Source: Erigeron canadensis
Lineage: Eukaryota; Streptophyta; Magnoliopsida; Asterales; Asteraceae
NCBI RefSeq assembly: GCF_010389155.1
Contig: NC_057765.1
Span: 28,150,980-28,214,979, forward strand
Reading direction: 5' to 3'
DNA: 64,000 nucleotides
A model generated the notes under the pieces. The model did not search any database and was not told where the DNA came from. It saw only the letters and a program-made list of their open reading frames with translations. A program made the position numbers and the translations under genes. Below are positions 36,036-48,296 of the stretch, one piece after another; the first letter of the stretch is position 1; each line of letters starts with the position of its first letter.

Positions 36036-37846
36036 GAGTTAATTGCAAGATTGGTCCCTGTGGTTTGTACAATTTAGCAAGGAGGGTCCCTTTTCGAGAA
36101 TCGTTGCAATGGGGTCCCTATTTTGAGAATTATTTGCAAAATTGGTCCCTTTTTGAAGGATCCGTTAAAGGTGGCCATCAAGTGTGCACGTGTACCGCAC
36201 GTGTGGGGGTATTTACGTACTTTCTACCCCACAGGGACCCCCATTGCTAAAATGAAAAAACTACAGGGACCAATCTTGCAACTTTTTTAAAAATCCATCA
36301 CTAAATAGTACGTTTTAACTTTTCCAAAAAAAAATAATAATAATTTTATTAAATTATTAACTTAAATATAATTTTTAACACTTTTTATCTTTTCATGATT
36401 ATTTGTTGTTAAAGAATTAAAAACATATAACCACTAAAAATTAAAAGGTATCATTTAGTGATGGATTTTTAAAAATTGTAAGTTTATAAAACTTTTTAAA
36501 AAGTTAAAAGGTATTAGTTAGTGATGCATTTTTAAAAACTCTAAGTTTATAAAACTTTTTAAAAATTAAAAGGTATTATTTAGTGATGGATTTTTAAAAA
36601 TTGTACGTTTATAAAACTTTTTAAAAAGTTAAAAGGTATTAGTTAGTGATGAATTTTTAAAAACTCTAAGTTTATAAAACTTATTTTTTAAACTTACAAT
36701 TTTAAAAACGCACCAGTAAATATTTAAAAATTTGTATAAACTTACAATTTTTAAAAATCCATCACTAAAATAATAACTTTTAGCCAATGATGATTAGTCC
36801 AACTGGTCAGAGGCATCCCAGGTTTTACTCAAGGTCTTGAGTTCGATCCATAGGGATGTCAAATCTTGGGGTTTTTTCCTTCAAATACTTGTAACGGCTC
36901 ATGGTCAACATCTCGTTGTCTAAGGTACGTGCAAGGCTTTACCATTATACGGTGAGGTTTCCGTGATGTTGCATACCGACTGAATGTGCGGAAAAAAAAA
37001 TAACTTTTAACTTTTTAAAAAGTCTTATAAACTTACAATTTTTAAAAATTCATCACTAACTAATACCTTTTACCTTTTTAAAAAGTTTTATAAACTTACA
37101 ATTTTTAAAAATTTATCACTAACTAATACCTTTTAACTTTTTAAAAAGTTTTATAAACTTACAATTTTTAAAAATTCATCACTAAATACGAAATGTTGAC
37201 CATGGGCCGTGATGTCGCATACCAACTGAATGTTCGAAAAAAAATAATAACTTTTAACTTTTTAAAAAGTCTTATAAACTTACAATTTTTAAAAATCCAT
37301 CACTAACTAATACCTTTTACCTTTTTAAAAAGTTTTATAAACTTACAATTTTTAAAAATCCATCACTAACTAATACCTTTTACCTTTTTAAAAAGTTTTA
37401 TAAACTTACAATTTTTAAAAATCCATCACTAAATAATACCTTTTAATTTTTAGTGGTTATATGTTTTTAGTTTTTAACAACAAATAATCATGAAAAGTTA
37501 AAAAGTGTTATAAATTATATTTAAGTTAATAACTTAATAAAAAAAAAATTTGGGAAAGTTAAAAGGTAGTATTATTTAGTGATGGATTTTTAAAAAAGTT
37601 GCAAGATTGGTCCCTGTGGTTTTTTCATTTTAGCAATGGGGGTCCCTGTGGGGTAGAAAGTACGTACATACCCCCACACGTGCGGCACACGTGCACACTT
37701 AACGGTCACCTTTAACGAATCTGTCAAAAAGGGACCAAATTTGCAAAAAAATTCTCAAAATAAGGACCCCCATTGCAACAATTCTCGAAAAGGGACTCTC
37801 CTTGCTAAATTGTACAAACCACAGGGACCAATCTTGCAATTAACTC
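36036..37846. mobile_element. Foldback (long inverted-repeat) element, probably Mutator-like
   Basis: The two ends are near-perfect inverted copies (GAGTTAATTGCAAGATTGGT at 36036; its complement ends at 37846), and the inverted similarity continues for several hundred bp on each side. Inner arms consist of a 63-bp unit (TTTTTAAAAATCCATCACTA... with AACTTTTTAAAAAG), tandem with exact 63-bp spacing at 37031, 37094 and 37157. Flanking 36027-36035 and 37847-37855 match at 8 of 9 bases, fitting the 9-bp target duplication of Mutator-like elements. No transposase ORF; a SINE-like piece sits in the centre. Confidence 0.7.
36783..37000 (+). mobile_element. SINE-like insert in the centre of the foldback element
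   Basis: A box-A-like TAGTCCAACTGG is followed about 45 bp later by a box-B-like TGAGTTCGATCC (36838-36849), and the segment ends GAATGTGCGG plus an A run. Part of its 3' end (GACTGAATGTGCGG type) recurs at about 37195-37240 together with neighbouring arm sequence, so the 3' end was duplicated with the 63-bp units. Confidence 0.45.
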
Positions 37847-38466
37847 AAAAAACATTAAACATACCAATTAACCTGACCCAACCCAACCCAACCCAAATGG
37901 GTTCGGGTTATATGGGTTGGATTATTCAGTTTTTGGGTTCATTATTTGGTTAACCAAATCCATATAAATTTTAAAAAAATGATTAATCCCCCTAATCAAA
38001 TAAAAAATAAGATTTTTATAACATCGTTATTTTATAAATAATGCTTACTTGTCCGTTGTCACTATTACATTTATTTATATCAAATTTTTTCTTTTTTACT
38101 TTTTTGAGTTACGAGAGTAAGTACTCGCGCGTTGCGGAGGTGAGATGGTGGGGGTGATATCTAAGTCATAGAGTGTGATATGTCATAGTGTGATAGGTCA
38201 TAAGAGTTGATATGTCATAGAGTGTGATAGTCAAATGCCTTAGCCGTACGGCCTGCGCCCTCAGACTTAAAAATTCGTCGAAAGTATATCGAATGACATC
38301 TCTAATGAAAGAGCATGAAATTTTAAGAACACCCATATAATTTTTATAATTTATTGATGTACGGTTTTTGAGATAAAAGATTTATAAACAAAAGGATATA
38401 ATGAGATCTGTAAAACAATTAAGAAAAAATGAGTAGATATACTAAGTATACTAACGAAAGATATTC
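37847..38466. other. Short intergenic interval, no gene recognised
   Basis: Contains a run of AACCCAACCC-type repeats near 37875-37900 and AT-rich sequence. Ends with the target site TATTC of the solo LTR. Confidence 0.5.
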
Positions 38467-40925
38467 TGTAACATCCGTGGTTTTGACTCGTTTTGTAACA
38501 TTCGCGAATTTTGACCTATTTGACATTGTGATTAATTGTAACACTCGTGGTGATGGACCCATTGACTTCCGTTAATTATGTAGGTAACATTTGCCTTTTC
38601 ATTTCGGATTCATCCTTCATGTGTATAACTCGTGCTTCTAGTAGACTAAATGTGGCAAAATCAGTAAATAGACTAATTCGTAGAGTATTAGTCTAAATAG
38701 ACAGAATGAGACTAATTCGCAGAGTATTAGTCTAAAGGTGCTGAAATCCGAAAAATAGACTAATACTCAAAGTATTAGTCTAAAGATGCTGAAATTAAAA
38801 ACTGACACCCACACCCCCTTTTATCTTAGACTTAACCTCATCCACCCATTCATTTTCTCTTCAACTCTTTCTCTCTAAACACACTTAAGAACACACTCTT
38901 ACATCTCCCTCTCTCTCTCTGGAAAATCATCATTACTTAATGTTATTGAAGCTAGTTTGGTGAAAGAATCAACATCATTATCATCATTACTATATCATAT
39001 CAAAATTTTGAAAGTCAAAGTGCAAGAAATCCTTCCATATAGCTTAAATTCGGATTTGAGGCCTTGTTGGTGATTTTGGTAAGTTAACTTGTCTCAATAA
39101 CATCATTTCATATTTATAAACTCATTTCTAATCCTATAGAATCATTTTGAGTCATTTTTCCAAGTAAAGTCATTCTTGGGTCAAAATTAGGGTTCTAAGT
39201 GGTCATATGGGTCAAAAACCGGGTTTTATACCCAACTGATGATATGGGTCGAATTTTTGTAGTGGTAAATGTTTATAATCATGTTTCAAGTGTAACCTAA
39301 ACAACCCTTAGTCAATTTTTGGTTCAAAAGCTTAATGGGTCGATCTTGGGGTTGACAACTTGGATAATTTAGGTCAAAAATTGGATTTGAGGCTTAATTG
39401 AGGTTATGGAACGATTTTAAAGTATGGGTTAGTTTCATACATATTACTTATGTCAAATTATGCTCAAAACATGTCTTAACACTCTTCAAATCAAGGTCTA
39501 TGTCGAATTAGGGTTTTGTGAGGCCAAAATGGGTCAAGAACGATTCTTGAGTCTAAAGTGATGTTATGGAACGAAATTATTAAAGGGGTTATGTTTGTTA
39601 TGTTCAATCATGTTGATTATATGTCAAATTGAGTCTTGAACCTCAAAAAAATCGGAATTTAAGTGTCGAATTAGGGTTTGGATGTTCTTGGCCAGGTTTG
39701 ACTTTTTAGTCAAACCATTCTTACCCATGTTGTAGCCTACTTCCTTCTTGTATATCTTTAACTCGTTTAATCCTTGTCAAGCCGATTCTTAACATCCTTT
39801 TAATCTCGTATCAACCCAATATTATCATTTTGATTCTCATGATCGAGCGAGTCCCGAATAATGAAATTACGAACGTGTATTGATATGCATATTGTATAAC
39901 TATAGGTTGTGATCGTGTGACGAATATTGTACGCTTGTGATCATTCTTAACTTGAGTCTTGCCGATCAAGGTGAGTTCCGTAGCTCCCTACTCAATTGAG
40001 ATTTGGGCTGGAAAGTGTACATTATGTGTTTACTTGTTGATTGATTGATTTGTGATTGATTGATGGTTTGAATGACACGTTGGTTGATTATGTGCATGCT
40101 TGTGTTGAGAATTGTTATGCTTAGGATAGATGTACATACATGGAAGTCGATTATGCCTTCATAGGGTTTGCGATGTGGTGGAAAGGCTGCGGGTGACCCT
40201 GTAGACAAGCATCAAGAATCATTGAAAGTATAATCCTCCTAAGTGTATGTATGTATTGTATTGGTTGGATTGATGATTTGACAATTGATGGATATGTGGA
40301 GGGAATGGTTGAATGTATGGTTATGTTTGAGTTATGCGGGACACACGCAAGTTAACTCATTTATGCGGGATACACGCGAGTTAACTCCTTATGTGGGACA
40401 CACGCAGGCAAACACTACTTGTGGTTTTAGGTATTACGGTTGACTCACTTACGATAGATAAGATGAGTAAATTATTATGACTTCCACTTGTACTCATGAT
40501 TTCACATATTTACTCTCTATTATTGATAACAATATGATTGATATTGTGGTATTGACAATGGTTCTCCGTGAACCATCACTTCGAACTCACCAACTTAGTG
40601 TTGACTTGTTTAGTACACTTTTCAGGTAATCAGGTGAACCAAGGACGTGATGGATGATTTTTACTGGCTTTTGACCCGGGCTTGGACTTACATGGATCAA
40701 CGATTCATTCGCCCACTTTTGCATTATGCTTAGGATCGATTGCCATCGTTAGACTATTATTTTTGTAAACTTTGATGGTCACTTGCTCCTTGTGCATTTT
40801 GTATGAATATTTGACTTGTTGTTGGATTCACCGAATTCACTTAATTCATTTAGTTTGCCTACGATAATTCCTCCATTTGCTATATAATTTCCGTAATATT
40901 TCGAGCCTTAGCTCGGGGTGTTACA
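38467..40925 (+). mobile_element. Solo LTR, 2459 bp, gypsy-type termini
   Basis: The segment starts TGTAACATCC and ends GGTGTTACA, the usual ends of plant Ty3/gypsy LTRs. TATTC flanks it on both sides (38462-38466 and 40926-40930), a perfect 5-bp target duplication. No ORF, primer-binding site or polypurine tract lies beside it, so the internal domain was probably lost by LTR-LTR recombination. The interior contains three short AAGTTAACTCCTTATG / ACACACGC-type repeats near 40340-40400. Orientation cannot be fixed; plus is assumed. Confidence 0.75.
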
Positions 40926-40963
40926 TATTCGCGAGGAGGCGAATGATTTATGTAGGAGAGAGT

Positions 40964-43254
40964 TGTAACATCCTGAATATTTAAAGAATTATTATTTGTT
41001 ATTTTTATAGATAAATGAAATATCTTATATTTATATATGTTTTCGATAGTTTATAATACAAAATCTAAAATATAAATAGTTAAAAGAAAAATAAAATTGA
41101 GGGACTAAAATAGCATGGAGTGTTTCTTAAGGGTTAAGTAAGTTAATTGATTTCTTGAGTCTTATTTGAGAAGGAAAGGAAAAAAAACTAAAAGATGTTA
41201 TAACTTTTTGTGTTCTTGAGTTTTTTTTAAGGAATGAAATGAAGTGATTTGAAGAGAAATGGATGGAAGATTCTAGTTAATTTAGTGTAAAATCAATCAT
41301 CCCACTTTTGGCGTGATTTGAAAGGAAAGAAATAAAGCCCTTTCTTTTCTAATCACTTATCTCTCTTTCTTTTCTTTTCTTTTAAATATAAACTTAAGAA
41401 CACAACATAAGTGATACGTGACATGCTTAAGAAATATAGCTAGCCGACTTATGTGATGTAAAACTAATGATATACACTATTGTTAAAAGAAATAAAATCA
41501 TAGGTGTATGTGACAACTAAAGTGAAGAACAAACAGGATTGGGACGAAACTCCAAATTCATTTCACTTTTTATTTAGAATATTCTGAATCTTTATTCCTC
41601 ATATAATTTAAATTAAAAAGTCATAGCAATATTTGTATAAATCAAATGATCTTGGAAGTTGGTATATGTTGTGAGCTACGTCCGAAGAAGAACGCGGAAA
41701 GAAACAAACCATATTTACTTCAGTGAACTATGGTTCAAATATTTATAAGAGGTAATTAAGTTAATCATTATTTTGTATATATAGTACGTAAGTTATTAAA
41801 ATTCTAGTAATATTGTGATTATAATGGCTACAGGACAATATAAAAATAGGTTATTGTATTTTTAAAATACAAGTCATGAAATTGATATGGGTTAGTTTGT
41901 TAGCATTGACGGTGGTGAAGATGAACTTATAATGGTAAACTATTGTCTCTATTAAGATTATCGTTATTATAGCATTAGGAAAAAAAAAAAGAAAAAGAAA
42001 AAAAGAAAAAAGAATAATGCTAAATTATTAATATCGATTGGTGTACTTGAAATGTGTTTGTTTTGGAAGCAAGAAGTTAGTAGCAATTTACTAGTTTATT
42101 ATTCCAAGTTATACATACGGTAACTTAGCAATTAACCTATAAAATTTAGATGTGAACGTGGAAAGTTGTCATGTATGATTAACAAGTCGATTATGAATTT
42201 TAGTAAGCTAAAGCTAAAGTGTGAAGTTAGATGTGATGCATGGCATAAAATGTAATGAAAATGAAGTCGGATGATAAGTAACGAAAATCTTTGATAATGA
42301 TCGAAATAGGTGATAACGAACGTGGGATTGTACCGGCTAAGGATGTTAGAAAGGAAAAGATTTAAGGGATCAGCTACACATCATTTCCCGGTTTGAATGA
42401 TATCCTACTAAATTGCATAATAGTTTCAGTAAACATTGAATGTATTTCCATCTATAAACCGCCTGCTTCATGTATAAAAGGAGGTTGAATTTTTCAATTG
42501 TAATCGTCACAAATAAGAACAATGTACTCTTCAAATATCAATTATTATTTGTTCTTATAATAAATCTTTTATTTTTTTATTTTATTTTTTTATATCAATT
42601 GTTATCACAGGATAACCTGTTACAGGTGAGTTCTATTTTTACAAGTATAATTGTAAAGTGTCGGGGGCACAATAGTAAAATGATAAGTGCCGGGGGCACA
42701 CGAATGCGAGAAGTGACGTGGCCACATAACATAAAAGTACTAGTACATGAAGTGGCGAGGCCACAAGAAGTGTTGGGAACACACAAAAGCACCGGGGGTA
42801 CATGAAGTGGCAGGGCCACATAAGGTGTCAGGGACACATGAAGTGCTAGGTTCACGTGAAACGGTTACGCCTGTAGATTAGAACTCACTAAGCGTTAGCT
42901 TACTTTTTAGTGGTTAACATTTTGTAGGCGGGAAAAACAAGCAAGGGGAAGACCTAAAGGAAATGATGTAAAGGCTATGGCAACTGGAAAAAGACATATA
43001 TTGCAATAGACCAACCCGTGGTAATATTTCTTTTAAATCAAGCTTTCAGTGCCCGACTCCCCGTATAAAGTATTTTAAAAACGTTATTCCATGGAAATAA
43101 AATTACTTTAAAATGTTCAGATTAATGTTCATTTAATAAATAAACATTTTTGAATGCGATAAAGGAATTTGAAGGTTTTAAAGTGAAATGAGATTTTAAA
43201 TATTCATTTTAAATATACAAATAATAAAAAAGAAAAAAAAATCAGGGCATTACA
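40964..43254 (+). repeat. Second long gypsy-type LTR (about 2.3 kb) with degenerate primer-binding site
   Basis: Begins TGTAACATCCTG, 34 bp after the solo LTR's duplication, and ends CAGGGCATTACA, a matching terminus. GTGGTATCTACAT follows directly at 43255; it resembles the GTGGTATCAGAGC start of an initiator-Met tRNA primer site. So this is probably a 5' LTR whose internal region has decayed. The 5-bp flanks (AGAGT, GTGGT) do not match, as expected if internal sequence follows. Confidence 0.55.
42658..42855 (+). repeat. Array of about ten 13-nt mini-hairpins with covarying stems
   Basis: Units start at 42658, 42687, 42713, 42752, 42770, 42789, 42807, 42825 and 42843, with a decayed one at 42737; the last six are spaced 18-19 bp. 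Perfect stems include GTGCC/GGCAC, GTGGC/GCCAC, GTGTT/AACAC and GTGTC/GACAC around a 3-nt purine loop (GGG, AGG or GAG). The outer GTG/CAC is constant while the two inner pairs change together. Confidence 0.75.
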
Positions 43255-43267
43255 GTGGTATCTACAT

Positions 43268-44341
43268 AACGATAAAAGTATATTATAAAAGCGTATTATT
43301 AAGCCAAAAACACATAAATAAGTACTTTGTATTAGAAAATCAATACCAATATTAGTATAACTTGAATGAAATTAAATTGTCTTAGTACAAACTACAGACA
43401 CCGTTGTAATGATATATAAAAGAAATATAAGTTTTGATGAAAATTCATATATAAAAAACGTTTTTTTTTCCGTGAACATTATATAGAAAATGATTAGTTC
43501 TACCGGAAACCATAAACATTAATAGAAGTAAATAGTCATTTTTCCCTCATGTTGTTGTGGAACACGGATTTTAGACAAATAAAATTTTGGATACGAACAA
43601 TAAATAGTAGTATCAATGTAACACAAATTCATTTATGTTATATTTTCGAACCCATGTTATAATAAAGGCAACAATATATGTAGCAACAATACAAAAAATA
43701 TAAGAATAATAAGAAGTATAAAAACATTGAACAAAATAATAGTTGTATTAATGCGAACTATGACACTCTCATGATGGTGATGTCTAACTTTAAATGTTAC
43801 ATGAATGTAAGATGTGAAGTTATTATAAATTAAAAACAGTAATATATATGAAACAAAAGAAATTAATCAAAACTAAATGTTTAAAAGTAAAACCGTAAAA
43901 GTATAAAAATTGTTTAATGTAAACATGAGAACCAAAAGTTTGGTGTAAAAAAAACTGAAAATAAAAACTTTGAGGGCAAAGCTAGAATATAAAAACTTAA
44001 GGTGTAAAGAAAGAAATTTATAGAAAATTTCCTAGTGTTGTATCTAAAACATTTAAATTTGTACTGTACTTTTTTATTAGAGTATGTCCATACTTTAAAG
44101 CATCAAATAGTTGTATTTACTATGCAATATGGAGTTGTACAATCATATTGGTTTTTAGTATAGTATAAATTTATTTTTTTCTTAATACGATTATATGTCA
44201 ATTTTCAAAAAATAGTATCACCATGTCTTTTCGTCTTAATGTTATCAATCAGAGATAATTATTATGACATCATTATTTTATAAAAGTAGCTTACTTGTCC
44301 ACATCGACGTAGCTTAATATTATAAAATTTTTATTAATAAG
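43268..44341. other. AT-rich stretch after the second LTR, no gene recognised
   Basis: Could be the decayed interior of a gypsy element, but I find no gag, protease or reverse transcriptase motif in any frame. Confidence 0.4.
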
Positions 44342-44369
44342 CTCGGGTTGAACCCGAGTTAATGACTAG
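44342..44369 (+). mobile_element. Helitron-type 3' end (hairpin plus CTAG)
   Basis: CTCGGGTTGAACCCGAG is an exact inverted repeat (8-bp stem, 1-nt centre). CTAG follows 7 nt later and is followed by T, the arrangement of Helitron 3' termini, which insert between A and T. The 5' end (TC) was not located. Confidence 0.45.
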
Positions 44370-46135
44370 TTTTTTACCACAAACATGTTTTACTAACTTA
44401 TACAGTATGTTTTAATAATTGTGTTGTGTGATAAATATATGAAGTTTTGTGATACGAATATCAATTCTTATTTCTTATGGCTTGCATATTGTTGTCAATT
44501 TTGAAAGGTTTCTTTTTTTTAACTAACAGTATTATTATCCATACTCCCTTATAAAAATTATAGGATAGTGTTGAAAGTTTATAATTTTTAAGATATGAAA
44601 AATTATCAACTTATCCTTCCTCCTAAAACAAAACACAGATATCCCTATCTTCGTTCTCTCTTTCTCTATGTCAAAACAACACACACACAAAATATTCTTT
44701 CTTTCCATATACCAAACAACACACACCCCTTTATTTCCGTCAAAAACCACCGCCGTTGTCCATTATCACCAACATCTCGGCCACCAGAGTCCATTATATC
44801 CGCCGTAACGTGCGAATTCCATGCGCGTTAAAAAAAAGTTGATTGTGTATCAAGATACTATACAAATCTAGATATATTACAACGCTCCACGGATTAGACT
44901 TTAACGGCTAGGTCTATAAAATAGGTTAAATAACTTGAGCTTATGTTAAACCATGACATTAGAAAATTACCCCCACACTATTAGTTTTCATTTTTGTGAA
45001 GTTTTTGATACCACCACAATAATTTTATCAATTATTCACACTTTTTTTTCACATTTTAGAAAAACATAAAACTTTCTTTTCTAAAAAATTCACATTTAAA
45101 TGCGTGCTTAATTTATACATAATCTTATAAGTATTTAATGTTTGTTGGTGTTTTGTTGAACGTTGGGCATTATGTGCATGGGTTGTATGTCAATCTAGCA
45201 CTCAACTAGATTGTCTGTTCTTCATTGATTATATAAAATTCGAATCAGGGATGACGATCTTTTACCGAAAAAAATTAATAAAAGCTTACACTTCTATATA
45301 TAAATAAAAGTGTTTACATTTTTGTAAGTGAATTAGATTTCGCAGCATTACTTCAGACTCATATTTGTGAAATGACATAAATTTTATCACATATCTAAAT
45401 ATAAAAATATAAATGTCTATTATCACATTTTAGAAAGTGAAAAAAAAATGAAAAATTCACATCGAAATCTATGGAAAAATTTTCTGACGAGAACTGCACG
45501 CATGAAATCGTAAGTATTTAGAATTTAAAAAAATATTTACATAGATATTTGTAAAAAATTATTTCATGTCTTTATGTTGTGTTTTTTAGTTTAATTTTAA
45601 AAAAATGAAAAGATTAAAATTAATCAGAATAAAAGATAAAAAAATATATTTTTCATCTTTCCAATCACATCTCTCAAAATCAACTTATATATTCATTCAT
45701 TACATTTTATTTATTTTATTTTCTTTAAAAATAAGAATTCAGTACAATAAGTTTTGAAACTATTTATATTTATATATTTTTTTTCCTAAAACCCAAGACA
45801 CAATGTTAAACGTTAATAAAAATGATTAAATGAAACTATATATTAAAATAAAGAAATAATTAATTCACTTCATTTATCAACTTAAAAATTCTTCTAATAA
45901 GATGATGAGATTAAGTAAGAAAATTATTAAAAAAAATTTTTAAATAAAACTAAATGTTTTTCATTAAAAAAAAAAAGAAAAAGGGAAAATGATGGGGTAA
46001 AAAAATCATTTGTTATCAAAACTATCAAAGACTATCTGTTCCAAAATCCAAACTAAACCCCTCCCTTCTTTCATTTTTCCTCCAAATTGATATTGTCCGA
46101 AACTTAAATGATGGGCCTCTGATTTTTTTGAAATA
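44370..46135. other. AT-rich intergenic region
   Basis: No gene supported. The 78-codon frame at 44595-44831 is Pro/His-rich from CA-rich DNA and lacks recognisable content. No complete transposon ends were found. Confidence 0.45.
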
Positions 46136-46388
46136 AAAAATTAATATGTGAGGGGTCTTTCACCTAATTTGGGTGGTGTTGCCCCACAAATTCACTTCCT
46201 TCTTTTGTAATGGGGAAAGTGAGTGTGGGGTTGTCACACACTTAAGTTGGGTAAAAAACCTCTCACATATTAATATTTTAATATTAATGAATAGATGATG
46301 GGCCCCTGATTTTTTTGAAATAAAAAATCAAGATGTGAGAGGTTTTTTATCCAATTTGGGTGGTGTTGTCCCACACATTCACTTCCCC
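46136..46388. mobile_element. Foldback MITE with one arm repeated
   Basis: Arm 1 (46136-46198, GTGAGGGGTCTTTCACC...GGTGTTGCCCCAC) is inverted at 46213-46277 (GTGGGGTTGTCAC...CCTCTCACATATT), and a further copy in the first orientation lies at 46322-46388. No coding content. Confidence 0.55.
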
Positions 46389-46460
46389 CTTTTGTAATTC
46401 GTGGTGTTCCATCTCTCTCTCTCTCTCTAATATATATATATATATATATATATAGATTTT

Positions 46461-46656
46461 AGGTAAAATAAAACAAGTATTAAGGTAAAACAGATAAAAC
46501 AATAGATTTCTCTTTAGTGAAAGTAATCGTGCATCATGAATATCATTGTGCATCAATTGTTTTGTGAATCTTTGTACATCATTTTAACCATGATCTAAAG
46601 GTCAAGATCTTGTCTTATTTGTTTTACTTTAATACTTGTTTTACAATACCTAACCC
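46461..46656. mobile_element. MITE, same family as 22071-22245
   Basis: Imperfect inverted ends (AGGTAAAATAAAACAAGTAT and ATACTTGTTTTACAATACCT) enclose the motifs GCATCAATTGTTTTGTGAAT and ATGATCTAAAGGTCAAGATC shared, inverted, with the first copy. AT microsatellites flank both sides. Confidence 0.6.
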
Positions 46657-46684
46657 CAATATATATATATATATATATATATAT

Positions 46685-47236
46685 GATAGAGATCAAATGA
46701 GAAGGTGTCTTAAGGAGAGAAGGGAGAGAAGGTTCGTTTTTTATTTTTTTTAGCTTTTTTTTTGAACTTTTTTTTCCTTTTTTCACTTTTTTCATTCTCT
46801 CTTTAATTAACCAATTTCATATAACAATTTTAAAAAAATTTTTTTTTTCAAAGGGCGTAGCCCGTAAGCTATAGGCGAAGCCTCTCAGACTATGGTGGAG
46901 CCATGATAGCTAAGGGCGAAGCCCGTTAGGTAGATCACCTCATCACCGATCACCCCCTATGACCTATCACCCTCTATGACCTATCGCCCCTGCCAACTAC
47001 CCCTTACTAATATCCTTAAGGGCGAAACCCGTACCGTATCCATACATATATAACTCACTAACTCGGGTTAGAAATTTTTTATTTTTATTTATTTTTTAAA
47101 AATTTTTTATGGATTGAATTAATTAATTAAAAAAATTGAAAAAAGTGAAAAAAAGAAAAAAAATCAAGAAAACAAACTTAAAAAACGAACATTCTCTCCC
47201 TTCTCTCTTAAAAAACCTTGTCTCTAGATTTCTACC
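46685..47236. mobile_element. Inverted-repeat MITE carrying GGGCGAAGCCC mini-hairpins
   Basis: The left end (GAGATCAAATGAGAAGGTGT, then GAGAGAAGGGAGAGAAGGTT) is inverted at the right end (ACATTCTCTCCCTTCTCTCT...CCTTGTCTCTAGATTTC). The interior has mini-hairpins at 46853-46863 (GGGC-GTA-GCCC), 46873-46883 (AGGC-GAA-GCCT), 46892-46904 (ATGGT-GGA-GCCAT) and 46914-46924 (GGGC-GAA-GCCC), and a weaker one near 47021. Confidence 0.6.
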
Positions 47237-47264
47237 CTATATATATATATATATATATATACTA

Positions 47265-47641
47265 TCTATATAAACAAACTACCCCTAAAAATTTAACACT
47301 CTACCTTTAAAATCTCTAATTTACCCTTTTAATTTATACTATCATCAAACACTTTATCCTTAAAATTCTAAAACTATCCTTAAAAAAAAAAACCTTACGC
47401 GTGTCCCTTCCTTTCCCTAAAGTTGCTCACATGGTATACCAAAATAACACACATACGTTATTGAATTTAATAATCAATTAACATAAAAAGCGCTCACTCC
47501 AAAACGACAACAATGGTTTGCACTTTCAGCCGGACTAAGAAACAATTGAGATGAATCATACATTCATGTAATAACACGGTACCGCTACTTAACCAGCGTT
47601 TTTTTCCAAGGTCCCACGGCATCGCGCGGGTACAAGGCTAG
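47265..47641 (+). mobile_element. Small non-autonomous Helitron, 377 bp
   Basis: Starts TCTATATAAACAAACTACC after an A (47264) and ends GGCTAG before a T (47642), fitting Helitron insertion between A and T without target duplication. A GC-rich imperfect hairpin (CCCACGGCATCGCGCGGG) sits 9-10 nt before the CTAG end. No RepHel coding sequence. Confidence 0.6.
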
Positions 47642-47680
<39 letters not shown>

Positions 47681-48296
47681 CACATATATGTAAACTTTCA
47701 TTTCAACTCGCTATCTACTTTTAATTCAAAAAATCGATTCGTGATTACAGAAACCATAGCTCGGGATTTCATCAGGTGCGATAATTATATATAGACATTA
47801 TATATATGTGTGTGTAAATAAATAACTGAAAAAAAAAGTGTAATTTGACCTTTAATGGAGAAGAAAAAAGTTGCAGATGGTTTTGATAAAGAAGATGACA
47901 TATTTTTAAAAAAATTTTGTTACATGCCTTGTAGTTTCTGACAATATCAATTTGACAAAATTTGAGTTTATTACCCTTGCTCAAATCTTTTATCGAAATC
48001 AAATGTACAACCTTATTTATTAACAACACTGTGTATATGTGTAATTTGTTTCTGTATGATATGTGCGTGTTTATAGATATACTTACTTTCATTTCAAATT
48101 CGACTCATGATATGTGCGTGTTCTCCTTTGTGTTTTTGGACATTCATGATAACAGTTACATATAGCAGCTAGGGATGCTATTGGTATCACCCCCACTTTA
48201 CCTGGGTTGGGGTCTTCATGGTAGGTACATCCATTGTTACATCATTGCTTCAATTGGCTATTATAAAAAGATAAATGTAGTGATCTTTTTCTATTT
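47642..48296. other. Intergenic DNA up to the copia insertion site
   Basis: Short (TA)n run at 47643-47672; no gene recognised. A short readable stretch near 48170-48230 may belong to the gene relic disrupted further right, but is too short to assign. Confidence 0.4.

Noticed and set aside
36065..37953. ORFs at both ends of the foldback element
   Set aside because: They are the two inverted arms read through; no conserved protein.
42470..42855. ORFs on both strands across the hairpin array
   Set aside because: Open only because the short repeats lack stops; no protein motif.
44595..44831. 78-codon ORF
   Set aside because: Single short frame in CA-rich DNA with no recognisable domain or splice partners.
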